64,000 bases of DNA from Distichodus sexfasciatus (Eukaryota > Chordata > Actinopteri > Characiformes > Distichodontidae), in assembly GCA_032718565.1 (NCBI GenBank), contig JAVGVS010000018.1, forward strand, positions 4,270,017 through 4,334,016. Direction: 5' to 3'. Below the pieces are notes generated by a model, which did not search any database, had not been told where the DNA came from, and worked only from the letters and a program-made list of their open reading frames with translations. This document shows positions 12,066 to 24,197 of this stretch, piece by piece. Within the stretch, counting starts at the first letter, position 1. Each line of letters begins with the position of its first letter. The position numbers and the translations under genes are program-made.

Positions 12066-13084
12066 ATTTCATTAGTTTTATTTTCTATATAGAGGCACTC
12101 TCCTACAAAATCACCCCAATCATTCTCGAATGACTTTCTAAGTAGAGCTAAGCAAGTCATTTGGTTAATAAAAACCGCTAATTACCACAATATTTATCTC
12201 GCAATGCCAATATTCTTCCAATATCGTTTTGCCTTGACGGGGCCGTGCATGACCTGATGTCTCCGAATAGACTACATCTAAAGGTTTAGGGGAGGTTGTG
12301 TCAATTTTTTTCTTCATGATGTGATGCATCACAGTGTCGTCTAATGCATCATGAAAGAAAAGTAAAAGACGGAGGAAAGCATAAAGGACATTAGCTATAC
12401 AAACCGCGAGCCGCAGCAACATGAAAGACACCTGGTAATTCAATGAGATGTTCTTCAGAGGGCATTAGTAGACTAGAGGTAGATCAGACGCAGCAAAAGA
12501 ACACGGAAAAGAAGGGAGACTGTGAAAGGAAAACGAGAAAGAGAGGACCGCAGGGACTGGGCGTAGGTCATGAGGCCCTTCGCTAGAACCACGGTTAATA
12601 ATGATGAGTTAATAAGCAATGAGGCACGCATTGCATCACGCGGAGGGAGATTGATCATCAGACACACGATGGAATAATCTGCAGCTTCGGCCGCGGGAAA
12701 ACAGTCTTGATGCCGACGGTGGCAGAGAAAAAGAGAGAAAAAGCAGGGGCAGGCTGAACCGTGTTCCCTTTAACCAAGCCACAATTCCCAAGCCATCGGC
12801 GGCACCCGGCTGACATAAGCTCTGGAAGGGAGATTGTAGGATGGTTTTTTCCCCCCCAAATGCAACTCATTTCATTCCAGAGAATGATATAACTGCACTG
12901 ACGTGATGCAGAATGGATGGGCAGAGATTATAGGCAGGCGGGAGCTCTGTCACCCAGCATTCCTCTGCCATCTGGTTTGGACAGAGCCAGAATCCAGTCA
13001 GACCCTATTCTAGCTTGAGATCCATTAATGGGAAAAGTGAAAGCGAGTGATTATCTGTCATCGTGAACACCACAGCACAGCGAG

Positions 13085-13345
13085 TCAGTGAGTGGCTAAC
13101 TAAAATTAGGGACGCTACTACTGTAGATAGCTACTTTTTCAGTAGCTTATTGGAGGTGAAGCTACTTTTTAAAACGCTGTAGCAATGTAGTGGGGCAAAA
13201 GGGTGCATTGTGAGCAACAAAACTATTGTTTTTCTATTTTCAACGAGCAAGATTTTCTGATTGGTGTCAAATTGGCAGATGTAGGCCTTGGTCAAGATGG
13301 AAGCGCGCATTTGTTGCCTTGAAATTCTTTAGATGTAGGTAGTGT
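13085..13345. mobile_element. repeat family C (tagctactttttcagtagctt) fragment
   Basis: Shares the tagctact..cagtagctta..gtgaagctact..aaaacgctgtagc pattern with 14878-15825 and with 62440-62545 (opposite orientation). Confidence 0.45.
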
Positions 13346-14301
13346 CACTATGTTGCCAAAAGTATTGGGACACCTGCTTTGAACACACTCATGGACTTTA
13401 ATGAAATCCCAATCCCATCCAGAGGCTTTAATATGGAGTTGGTCCACCCTTTACATCTATAACAACTTCAACTCTTCTGGGAAGGCTGTCCACAAAGTTT
13501 AGAAGTGTGTTTATTAGAATTTTTCACCACTGAAGTTGGACGAGAAGGCCTGGTTCTGCAGTCTCCACTCCAATTCATCCAAAAGCTGTTCTATGGTTCC
13601 CAAAGTTCCTCCTCCACACCAAACTCCCTCATCATTCACATCTTCAAGGAGCTTGCTTTGTGCACTGCTTGGAACAGGAAGGTGCTATCCCCAAATGTTT
13701 TGTAGCTGTTTGCAGTAGAGAGTAGAGAAATGTTTCTGGAACCTTCCATAACTTTCCATGTACAGTGCCACGTAATAGAATTCTATCAATACATACGTAT
13801 GCATGTTAAATGTACTAGTATGTACCAGTAGAAGTAATACGTGCCTTACGTGTCGTAATCTGAGGTATATATAGGATGTAAGAACGCAAATGAACTAGTT
13901 TCACATTGAATGTGATAGAGCTGAGAGCTCAGGAGCGTGACAGTTTTTTGACTGTCACGTAACACCACGTAAAGTATCTTTGTAGTCTTAGGGTTTCATC
14001 TCTTGCTTGTAAAACTTTGAATTGTAGTAAAGAAAAGACGACGAAAGACAACTCAAGACTCAAGACTCTTTTTTGGTACGTGTCGCGTACAAAGACAACT
14101 CGAGCTCTCAGCAAATGAGACGGCGTTGCGCTGCTCTCACAGTTCCCACAAAGTTGGGAGCACAAAATTATCCAAAATCTCTAGGTGTGCTGAAGCATTA
14201 AAAGTTCCTTTCACTTCAACTAAGGGTCCAAGCCCAACCCCTGGACAACAACCCCCACTGCAACACCCAAATTCAATGATTTAGTTTTTTGCAATATAGT
14301 G
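13346..14301 (-). mobile_element. Tc1-like transposon, internally deleted and interrupted
   Basis: Left end CACTATGTTGCCAAAAGTAT and right end gcaatatagtg match the termini of a widespread teleost Tc1-like element. The interior keeps blocks of the transposase region, which read on the minus strand (ttctgggaaggctgtccaca, gttggacgagaaggcctgg, gttcccacaaagttgggagc, aagcattaaaagttcctttc). Most of the transposase is deleted. A 441-bp insertion splits it at 13701. Confidence 0.7.
13701..14141 (+). mobile_element. candidate solo LTR inside the Tc1 remnant
   Basis: The insertion begins TGTAG and ends CTCACA (TG...CA), has a TATA box (TATATATA, 13866-13873) and an AGTAAA-type poly(A) word near 14025. 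Flanks are GTTT (13697-13700) and GTTC (14142-14145), a near-perfect 4-bp duplication. These are the features of a solo long terminal repeat. Family unknown; orientation follows the TATA to poly(A) order. No retroelement coding sequence is present. Confidence 0.45.
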
Positions 14302-15413
14302 TAATTTTTATATATATGTAACATGTATGTATAAAACAGTTTAACATTCTGTTTATCCGTAACTGCTGAGCTTTCAGTAGGCTGCAGTACCTGCACTATC
14401 ACTCCCACCTGCTGTCCTGCACATGCACCGTATTCCGCTGTGGGGAAACAGGATCGGGCATGGCTGTGTTGCTCTCCACACAGGCCTGAACCCACCCAAG
14501 GTCTTTCCCAGCGGTAAAACTCACTCAGCACCACAGTCATTAATAAAGCAGCGAGCAGGCCGGCCTGAGAGCGTCCCCCTGATATAAATCTGAGCTTCCG
14601 TGGAGCACGCCGCATCCTTCCTCACCCTCTCTCTCACAACGGCCATAAAGGCAAGAGCCGAGCGCTTTTTAAAGCACAGATCCCTTTAACACCACTCACT
14701 TTTACAGCTTTAATTAAACTGGCCACTGTTGCGAGAGTTATTCGGGATCCCTGAGCACTCCGTACAGGTTTACTGGGATGTGACCTCACAACTATGGATT
14801 TGCATATCAGTCACATCTTCATTTGGCTGTAAAGGTGTAATATGGCCTCGTAATGAAAAGATGTTTAATAAATATAGTGTTGGGGAGTAGCTAACTGAAA
14901 TGAGTGACTGCTAACGTAACTACTTATTTTAGTTACTTATCAACGGCGAAGCGGCTTTTAAAAGCGCTGTAACTTTCACAGTAACATTTTTTACATTCCC
15001 AAAAAAATGCTGTTATTTTTCTCTTTTTGCAATCCAGGTGTTGTCTGGCTAGTCTGGCTAGGCTACTCCGCCCCTATGATGTGTACTCATTGCATTTCAG
15101 TGCGCTTTTGGCAACTGCAAGATGGGGTCGAATGATGGAGTCGGAGGATTGACAAAAATGGAAGCAAGAATTTGTTGCCGCATTCATCAAAATATATGAT
15201 TCTGAACGGCGAAACAATCAGAACGTACACATTTGGGAGTAACTTACGCAAGGCTACAATCAAAACACTCCACCACTAAAACTGAACTGAAACCTAAACT
15301 GACATTGTTAAAAATACAGTCTGTCATATTACTTTTAACATTATTTTCACAATTATTTATCTTTCAAGACAAATATTAAGTATTGCCAGTTAGCTTCTTT
15401 TTCTAAGTAGCTT

Positions 15414-15534
15414 GTGAGTGATTTTTTGTCATTGTGAACACACCACAGCACAGCACACAGTGCACCACAACGAAATGCGACCTCTGCATTTGACCCATCC
15501 GTGAAGGAGCAGTGGGCAGCTGACGGGCAGTTGA
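15414..15534 (-). mobile_element. SINE family A, 3' part
   Basis: Reverse complement of the SINE tail (gtgagtgattttttgtcatt ... gacccatccgtgaaggagca). It lacks the tRNA-like head. Confidence 0.7.
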
Positions 15535-15768
15535 AATTGTAACGGTTGGGCGTTCGTCCTGTGATCACAAGGTCGCCGGTTTGAATCCCCAACCAGTAAA
15601 GGTACTACTGTAAAGGTGCTAATGAGCAAGGCACCGTCCCCAAGCACTGCCCATGTCAGCTGCCCACTGCTCCTTCACAGATGGGTCAAATGCAGAGGTC
15701 ACATTTGGTTGTGGTGCACCGTGTGCTGTGCTGTGGTGTGTTCACAACGACAAATAATCACTCACTTT
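15535..15768 (+). mobile_element. SINE family A, full-length type
   Basis: tRNA-like head with a B-box-like ggtttgaatcc (15579-15589), middle gagcaaggcaccgtccccaa, and conserved tail ctgcccactgctccttcaca ... caaataatcactcacttt. Confidence 0.8.
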
Positions 15769-16589
15769 TAACTGTAATATAGCTCACTACGTATGATGAG
15801 CTAACTACGAAGCTGAGCTATGACCAGGACAACAATGGCAACATTTTTTAACATCTCAAATTCCGCTTTACAACGGACTTCAGGTGAAATCCTCCTAAAC
15901 AATGCGATTTTTCTGTCATTTCCACCCAGAACAACGCGGAGGACACAGCTGATGTTGACATCCCCTGCTTCCAGCTTTCGCGCCGATGCAATTCCCAGTT
16001 TCTCTTTTTCTCTCTCTCTCTGAAAGCGGCATTTCGCTCTGCCGCGATGCCGCCATTCATCAGTTCCCAGCTTCCAGCTCCTGCCCTGCGTTTCAGCTCC
16101 GTTCCTCTCTTCCCCTCGCTCTGTTATCCCTCTCCATTTCCCTCCTCCCCCCTTGTCCCCTCTCCCTCCCCCCACATTCAAGTCATCCCCCCTTTTTTTC
16201 AGCTCAAAGACCCCTCGCTGCGGCCATGTCCAAGCCCTCGGCTGCAGCTCCGCTCGCTCTTTCACGCGTTCAGCCGCTCCAGGTCTATTCTGTGGCGCGT
16301 CTCTGTAATTACCGGTTTGTTTTCCGAGCACCGGCGCGTCGTTTCAAAAGGCGTTTGGACGGGTGGATTAAAACGAGATGTAAACATTAAAATTAAAAAA
16401 GGCATCCTGTTATTTATTTCCTTTCCCCCCCTCCCCTGAATCAATATCATTGCTGTGACTGCGGCGGCGGTGAGCCCACTGAGCTGGTGGGAATTGAATG
16501 TGTCTGAACAGATCACTAAGCTGTGAGTGTGAGTCTGCCAGCCGAGCGGGAACACGCCTCTCACACGACTACACTACAGCATTCAGATA

Positions 16590-17225
16590 CAGCCAAACCA
16601 GGATGCAGGGAGAGAGGAAGAGAGATGGAGGGAACAAGAAAACAATAAAGCAGAGGACAGAGAGAACCTGGGAGAGAGAAAGAGAAAGAGATGGACAGAT
16701 GGATGGATGGATAGAAAAGACGAGTAAGGAAAGAACGAGAGAGAGATAGATAGATAGACGGTGTAACGATGGAGGAAACAAGAAAACAATAAAGCAGAGG
16801 ACAGAGAGAACCAGGAAGAGAGAAAGAGAGAGAGGGATGATATGAAAGAGGAGTAAGGAAAAGGGAAAGAGAGAGAGAGATGGGGTAATGATAAACGCAT
16901 CAAGAAAACAAAGTGGAGGACAGAGAGCAAAGATGGAGAGAGAAAGAGATGGAGGGATGGATGGACAGATAGATAAGAAAGAGAAGTAAGAATAAAAAGA
17001 AAGAAAGAGAGAAAGAGAAAGAGGGGGAGATAGAATGAGGACAATAAAGAACAATAAAGTGGAGGACAGAGAGCAAAGAGGGAGAGAGAAAGAGACGGAT
17101 GGAGCAGGGGAGAAAAAAAAGATGGATGGATGGATGGGTCAAAGAGATGAGTGAGGAAAAAGGAAAGAGAGAGAGAGAAAGCATGAGAGAGAGAGAGAGA
17201 CAGGAAGGGAAGGAGAGAGAGATAA
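16590..17225. repeat. GA-rich minisatellite, four degenerate units
   Basis: Units marked by aacaataaag..gaggacagagag at about 16641, 16785, 16906 and 17051, each followed by gagagaaagaga and (ATGG)n. Period about 120-145 bp. Open frames on the minus strand are Ser/Leu/Phe artefacts. Confidence 0.8.
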
Positions 17226-18211
17226 CAACATTAAGAAGGAAGTGTATACATGTAAGCAGACAGAATAAAGACTAAAGACCAGGAGGGACTTGAGCTGGAC
17301 TCTGCACATTATGGTGCGTTAGGGGAGCGAGGGGATCAGGAAGAGAGGAAAAAGGGAGGAGAGAGATAGAGAGAGAGGAGAAAATGTGCTGTACTTCCTT
17401 CCGTGCGTCGGGACACACCCGGGGTAAGGAGTTGGTGGGGGCCAGGTGGTGGTGGTGGGGGGTGGGGATGTGCGGTTGGGCGACGGTCACTCTGCAGGAG
17501 GGAAGGTGCAGCAGCCGTTTCATCCCGTATCTCCGCTCCCATCAGCCACATTCATCTTGCTCAGACAACTTGCTCCAATCCATAAAACAGGCATTAATAT
17601 GAAGCTATCACCCGGCTAAGAATTTTCATTTTAACTGACAAGGTGCCCCATTCATCATAGGTGGCACGTCTCCGCGCTCCTGGACGGCGCCAGAGGAGAG
17701 GAAGCCCCGTTAAGTCGAAGCTCAACCCCGAGAGGCAAAGCGCTACAAAGCTGATCCGGCTAGAGAGAGAGAGAGAGGACAAGTCTCGACCTGTTATTAG
17801 ACTTCATACGGCCGGCGGAAATTTCTGGAAGGTGGCTTGAGTCAAACTGACAAGGCCGATTAACACCGGACCGCGCAATAAAAAGGCTTCTGCTGGCATG
17901 AAAGGTGTAGCGGTGGCGTCTGTCTATAGGGTCGTGGCAAGATGATAAACAAGGGCTTTGATCACACACACACACAACTCTGATCACTTCCACCATGATG
18001 GTGATGGTGATATTAACTGACGATGCTTGTGAGCACAAATGGCACAGCGGCACAGATGGGTGGTCAGAGGCGGAGAATCCAACTTGGATTCAAGGTGACC
18101 GAGGAGAGCTGTTTTCTGATGTCTGATTCTCATTTATACGTTGCTCACTTGTTGGATGCTCCTTCGTTGATTCGTTCACTCATTCTTTCCAATCACAATC
18201 ACTCCAGCAGG

Positions 18212-18539
18212 GAGTGTTAGTTGGTAGCGTAACCGTTAGGGAGTTGGCCCCCCTGATCGGAAGGTCGCCGGTTTGAATCCCGGGCCGGTAAAGGTACCAC
18301 TGGGGTACTCATCAACAAGTTACTGTCCCCAAGAACGTCTGCCCATGGGCGTCGTAGTGGGGTGAAAAAGTGGGGCGAGGGCTCTTGGAGACTGCTTGTG
18401 TGTAGGGCCCAGAATTTGGTGCTACACCTCTGCAGCTGCCCACTGCTCCTTCATGGATGAGTCAAATGCAGAGGTCACATTTTGTTCTGAGGTGTGTTCA
18501 CAATGACAAATAATCACTCACTCACTCACTCACTCACTA
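18212..18539 (+). mobile_element. SINE family A with 85-bp internal insertion
   Basis: Head with ggtcgccggtttgaatcccg, tail ending in a (CACT)n run (18512-18538). Between gcccatg (to 18347) and cagctgccc (from 18433) there is extra sequence absent from the other copies. Confidence 0.8.
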
Positions 18540-20727
18540 TTATACCCATCTCTAAGACAGGTATTTTCAACTAACAGGTGTTTCTGATTGGCGTTGAACT
18601 GACAGAAGCGGCATCTGATAGCCTACAGCGAGGTAGGACCACGAGGCACGTTCAATGCATCGCAGTGCGTTTTAGCCAGCAGGTACCAAGTGGAGGTGGA
18701 GCCAGGAACCTGCAGAACACTGAATGGTCAGTTTCAGATTCATACTCTGTTCTTCTCTGCAACAGCATCCTTCTCCTCAATGTCATCGTCTGCGGCCTGC
18801 TGGGGAATTTTACAAAAGTTTCTTTACACAATCTTTCCTGTCGTTTCTGTAACTCTGTCTCCCTGTTTTGTTGTGTGCAACTGCATCGAGTGAACAACTG
18901 GTGACTCCAACTCTCATGTTGGAACCGACACTTTTTTAGACCGAACCTAGCACTGTGCAGGACGAGGGAGGCTTTCAAGTCTCGAATCCCATGTATTCTC
19001 AAAGGGTAGAAAACAAACGGGTTCCTATTTGAAAATTAAACAACAGGAAAAAAGGATGAAAAAGAGGAGTGCGGGTCATTGCTGCTGCATGTACGCTAAG
19101 GGCTCTTGACCCACGTCAAATTTGGTGGCGTTGAAAAGAACGGCCGCCATGTACTAAAGCCTCAAAATTTGAGCTCCATGTTAGTCCATGGGGACAAAAA
19201 GGACAAAAAAATGGACAGTGGACAATGGGCTGCTTGGGGACGGTACCAATGACTGGAGCCAACGCACTGGTACTTAACGCTACCAAGTGCCCCAGAAGTT
19301 CTGAAGGTAGTTTTTCAATAAACTGCGGAGCATAAGCTGCAAACACTCCCAGACTCCCCACAAGGCCAATTCCAGTGCCTGGTGACAACAGCAGTTCCAC
19401 CTGCTGCCCTGTTGTCACCGCCGTATCTTTTGAGGATCTGAAGCACGCTTTTTTTCTCTCTCTCCCTCTCCAGTGTAGTACATAATTCCAACAGACAGCC
19501 TCTTCCCAGGTTCCAAAGGCAGAGCCGAAAGGCCTCGGCGGCGTTCGTCGACGAGCTCGTTAACGCGCCGGCATCAGAGAGGGCCGCGCCGCGCGGGTTA
19601 AACGGCGCCTCGCAAGGACAAAAAAACAACGTGTCGGAAAAACAAAACTCTCTAAATGTCGGCAAGCGGTCTCTCGGCAGAACGTCGGGGCGTGGAACGG
19701 AGGGGCCATAGAGGAGAAGGGGGGAGCGGGGGGGGGATCCATTTTAATGAGCATCACAACTTAACAAAAATGTTCTCTGTTTTCATTCCCAACAATTTTG
19801 CTGGTTTCATCGTAAACAAGCAGGGAGAAATATCTTCTGACAGCATCGCCTTGATATGGTAAACAGGGCCGGCTTTGAAGTGGAGCGGCAGATTATACAG
19901 GGCTGAAGTGAGATTTTTTAAAGATTATTCATGTTATATGTAATGATGCAGCGCATCGGGAGGAAAAAATGTGAGCACACTGACATTTGCGGCGTGGAAA
20001 ACAATTTGCGAGACCCTTTAGAGCAAAAAAATAAATAAATAAAAAAAGAACGGAGAGAGAAAAAGAGAGTTCTAAATGTTTCTCTCGCGCCAGCATAACG
20101 AATGGGGCACGGTTTGGGTTATGGTATTACTCAAATATTTATGATGAATATTGGGGGCTCGTGCCAGCAGAATCGTAGGACTTCCTGTGGAACGTGTCTG
20201 GGCCAATGAGTCTGGGCGCACAGTATGTGCCAGCCTTCACAGTGCTCTCTCTCCTCGTTCACACACTCTCACAGTGAAATGAACACACACACGAACACAC
20301 ACACACTCCCTCCTTCCTCACACAGCAGATGCTGCGCTCATCTGGTGTGCTACACAGTAACTGTCCAAATATTGAAGCTCAGCTCCGTCGCCCACTGCTT
20401 TCTTTTAACCCTTTAGCACATGGCCGCTGTGTCTGCGTCTGCCGAGCTACAATCAGGCGGGCGCCGTGTTGCTGCGTTCCATCTGTAGGGCTTTTGTCTC
20501 CGTCAGAAATAACGGATGAAAGTTGGGATAAAACGGGGTAGTTTTGAATCTGTGTATCGTTCCAAAACTCTAAAATGTGTCTTTGTTTCCAAAAATTCAA
20601 ATGAAAAGCCAATTAACAAGTCGTTTTCCAAGTTTGCGCTCAAATGAAAAACGGAAAAAAAAACGGAAAATGCACACTCGTATTCCATTTTGGTTTTCCG
20701 TCGGGCGCAAGTGACGTGGCTGAATTT

Positions 20728-20805
20728 AAGTGAGTGATTATCTGTCAATGTGAACGCAGCACAGCTCAGTACAGTGCACCCACCATGCATTTGATCTATT
20801 GACCG
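20728..20805 (-). mobile_element. SINE family A tail fragment
   Basis: gtgagtgattatctgtcaat..cagtgcaccca..catttga matches the inverted SINE tail. Confidence 0.6.
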
Positions 20806-21261
20806 GTCACCATCACCTTGTGCTTTGTGTACGTGTTACAGTTCTAAGAGAGAAAGAGTAAACCACAGCAGCCAGCCGGCCAGCCTCGCGTCTTTGTTGT
20901 TTTGAGACGCCGCAGTAGAGACGCCAACCAGGAAGCTGAGTTAGCGCGCTGGCGTGTGGTTTCGCTTTCGAGTGGCGATTCATCCACCAACTGCAGAGAG
21001 ACCGAGCTGACCATCGAGAGCCCGTGTCTGAGCTGTTTGTGTGTTTTACGTTCGTGTTTAAAAGCATTAAAGAGTGTAATCGTGAACTATGAATCCTGCA
21101 TCTGCATCCTCCGTTTCAAGGGTTACGATCCCGAATGTGACAGTGATGAACACTTTTTAACATTCTTCTGCATGTAATGGTCACTTCCAGCCCCAAAAAA
21201 AAGAACAAAATGGAGCATGAAAGTGGAAAATCAGAAAATGACTCACAATTTTTTCATTTTG

Positions 21262-21408
21262 GTGCAGTTGGTAGTTATGGAGTTGGCCTTGAGGTACTCG
21301 TGAGCAAAGCACCGTCCCCAAGCACTGCTTCACAGATGGATCACATTTGCTTGTGGTGCACTGTGTGCCGTGCCGTGTTCACAATGACGAACAATCACTC
21401 ACTTTAAT
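21262..21408 (+). mobile_element. SINE family A, internally deleted
   Basis: gtgcagttggtagttatgga joins directly to gaggtactcgtgagcaaagc. The tRNA-like B box and part of the 3' region are missing. Confidence 0.7.
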
Positions 21409-21473
21409 TCGCTTTAATTTATTTACTGAGATGACGAGCTGGGTGGGGGATTGTGGGTAACGCACCACATCGC

Positions 21474-21492
21474 TGCTGCTGCTGCTGCTGAG
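21474..21492. repeat. (GCT)n microsatellite
   Basis: Six GCT units. Confidence 0.8.
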
Positions 21493-21842
21493 GCCTGGCT
21501 CACTTCTGAGAGAGTAGGCAGAGTTCAGCGTGAGAGTCTGAGTACACACACCGTGCCCCAGGGCCCCTCAGTCCTGGCCTCAAGCACAAAGCCCTGCCAT
21601 CTCTCCTTCTTTCTCTCACGTTCTCGCTCTTTTGCGCTTTCTCTCTCTTTCACACACATATGCCATCGTTCTGTGCTCCAACAGTTCAACCACAGAGCGT
21701 TTAAAACAAGACCTCAAGTGTTCAGCTTGGCAAAGAAAGTTTCATAAAGAGAAAAAATGAGAGTTAAGAGACAAAGTCAAGAAAAAGGGAGGGAGAAAGA
21801 GAGATATAAGAGGGATCAGTGGGCTAGAGCAAGAGCACCAGA

Positions 21843-21845
<3 letters not shown>

Positions 21846-21910
<65 letters not shown>

Positions 21911-21914
21911 GAGT
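21846..21914. repeat. (GA)n microsatellite
   Basis: About 55 bp of nearly pure GA with AAGAG interruptions at the end. Confidence 0.95.
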
Positions 21915-22339
21915 CCCATTCTCTCCACAGGCACAGCATTAGAGATTTAATTAAGACAATATTTAACGACTAAAACGAGTAAGAAGTCTTTGTAAAACTG
22001 CACCAGTCCACCAGCGTAAACTGCCGTTCCTGAGGAACTCCGAGGTGTTCGTAACACGCTCACATCCCCTCCTGCAGGGTCCGTGTAGTTTTTGGCATTT
22101 GAAATTTCGTTTCAGAAGCAAAAACGAAAACTAAAGGATTTTGATTTTTGATTAAAGAATAAAATGAGGGAAAATAACACATTTTTTAATTCTATGGTAA
22201 CAAATAGCCGTCATAAACTTAAAATTACACATACTTTTATGGATTTCTTTGTGATTCAAATAATGAAAGTATAACAGCTCAAAAACAACAAAACAGACGT
22301 ATTTTCGATGTCTGAAACCGTTTATTTTAATTTTATTTT

Positions 22340-22447
22340 ATATTATTTTAATTCTGCCTAAATTGCAGTCAGGAGCGGATCAGGCTACATTTCACTGCAT
22401 TTTGTACTTGTATAACTTGCATGTGACAAATAAAGAATCTTGAAATT
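22340..22447 (+). mobile_element. LINE-like 3' tail fragment
   Basis: cattttgtacttgtataact..catgtgacaaataaagaatc..ttgaa resembles the terminal part of fish non-LTR elements, with the same ending type as 7312. Confidence 0.35.
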
Positions 22448-22812
22448 TTGAAATCTTCTGCGCACCGTCCTCCTCACAACACACGAGGCTGAAGTTGGCT
22501 ACTTATTCGCAGCTTCCGATGCGTTTGGCTTCTTATTTGGCAGTGCCTCGTTCTGCGACTGTACTAGCGGGAATGTTCACGGTGGCAAAAGCTGCGCAGT
22601 TTATCATTGAGACATTTTCTAATTGTATTTAAACGCTGGAACGGATGCATATAATGAAAATGATTTTCAGGAAAATTATTGATAATTTTTTTCCATATGT
22701 AGCTTTCTTGTAGCTCTGCAGCACGGCCAGCGTGAGGACGCCATCTAATTCTGTCATTTCTCCAGTTACTTTAAGCACGTTCATTTGTGCAGTAAATATC
22801 ATACTACTCTTT

Positions 22813-23070
22813 GGGGCAGTTGGTAGTGTAGTGGTTAGGGAGTTGGCCCGGTCATCGGAAGGTCGTCGGTTTGAGTCCCGGACCGGTAAAGGGTACCACG
22901 GAGGTACTCATGAGCAAAGTACTGTCCCTAAGAACTGCTCCCTGGGTGCTGCCCATGTCAGCTGCCCACTGCTCCTTCACGGATGGGTCAAATGCAGAGG
23001 TCACGTTTTGTTGTAGTGCACTATGTGCTGTGCTGTGGCGTGTTCACAACGACAAATAATCATTCAATTT
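22813..23070 (+). mobile_element. SINE family A, full-length
   Basis: Best copy in the window. The tRNA-like head gcagttggtagtgtagtggt with B box ggtttgagtcccg is followed by ggtaccacggaggtactcat and the full tail to acaaataatcattcaa. Confidence 0.88.
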
Positions 23071-23738
23071 CACTTTAACTGCAACAGTTTAAATAATTAT
23101 GTACATCTTGTTGCTGCCAAAATAAATATTAGATTAGATTGTATGAATTGTTAGCTACATCAGCAACTAGTTCACTCCCTGAATTTGACCTTTCTAATTT
23201 TTGGAGCACATCTGAATCCAGGATTTCTAGAATTGTACCTGGATGTTTCCTAGAACAGGACTAAAAGGAGGCGTCTGGAAAAAAAAAAAAACGAGCTCTG
23301 CTCAGTAATTGCTGCTGGTTTGCGGTGGGGAGGGCGAGCGAATTAGATATGATATGTTCAAATCTAATTGGCGCAGTGAGAAGGTGGCGATAAGGGAGGA
23401 GGAGATTAACTCCGGCTATCAGGGATTGTATGAGGCTGCGAAACGGCTCGCGCCAGATAACGACGACGCCACTTCAAAACATCATCAGCGCGTGTGGGAC
23501 GTCGAGGCTGGTCGAGCTCCTGCCTCTCTCACTGCCAAGGACAGGGGAGAGCAAACACGGCTACCTGCAGTGGCAACACGGGCAGCACCACGACCCGCTG
23601 AAACACATAGGGGTATTTGGGGTGCTGTGTCATGAGTGTAGGCATGGGTCGGTTACAGGTGTGCTGCGGTTTAATAAAGTCATGTTGAAATCTCCTTTAA
23701 TTTGCATCTTTTAATTTTACGTTTATTTATTTTTTATT

Positions 23739-23979
23739 TTGTGATTATTTGTCATTGTGAACACACCACAGCACAGTGCACCGTGCACCAAAACCAAATG
23801 TGATCCTCTGCATTTGACCCATCCGTGAAGGAGCAGTGGGCAGCTTTTTTGGCGGTGCTTGGGGATGGTACCTTAGTTCATTAGTACCTCAGTGGTACCT
23901 TTACCAGTCTGGGACTTTCACCAGCGACACTCCGATCATGGGGTGAACTCCCTAACCGTTACGTTAGCAACTGCCCCAA
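23739..23979 (-). mobile_element. SINE family A, minus copy
   Basis: Inverted tail (gattatttgtcattgtgaac), middle (cttggggatggtacctta) and head (ccctaaccgttacgttagca). Confidence 0.85.
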
Positions 23980-24004
23980 ACCATTTACTGTTCAAAATAC
24001 ATAC

Positions 24005-24197
24005 TGAAAGTGAGTGATTATTTGTCATTGTGAACACAGCACAGCGCACCACAACGACCTCTGCATTTGACCCATCCGTGAAGGAGCAGTGGGCGGCAGA
24101 CGTGGGCAGCACCCGGGGGAGAAGTGTTTGAGGACAGTACCTTGCTTGTGAGTACCTCAGTGGTACCCTAACAGTTACGCTACTAACTGATCCCCTG
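24005..24197 (-). mobile_element. SINE family A, minus copy
   Basis: A second inverted copy only about 25 bp after the previous one. The head is partly deleted (gtggtaccctaacagttacg). Confidence 0.85.

Larger units (their letters stand above)
14878..15825 (+). mobile_element. repeat family C copy, split by SINEs
   Basis: Begins tgttggggagtagctaactg with ttttaaaagcgctgtaac. It continues after the SINE pair with atagctcactacgtatgatg and gagctaactacgaagctg near 15780-15825. DNA-transposon-like; class not settled. Confidence 0.4.

Noticed and set aside
15801..16439. Overlapping ORFs of 130-176 codons on both strands
   Set aside because: Openness follows CT-rich/GC-rich composition, and opposite-strand ORFs of equal length cover the same bases.
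16569..17184. Several minus-strand ORFs of 94-161 codons, Ser/Leu/Phe-rich
   Set aside because: They are the complement of GA-rich minisatellite DNA with overlapping frames, with no start context, domain or splice evidence.
18512..18540. CRISPR-like or regulatory tandem repeat
   Set aside because: It is just the (CACT)n tail of a SINE; CRISPR arrays do not occur in vertebrate nuclear DNA.
22813..22890. Possible functional tRNA gene
   Set aside because: The A/B-box-like head is part of a SINE present in more than ten copies with the same 3' tail, and the anticodon arm does not fold properly.
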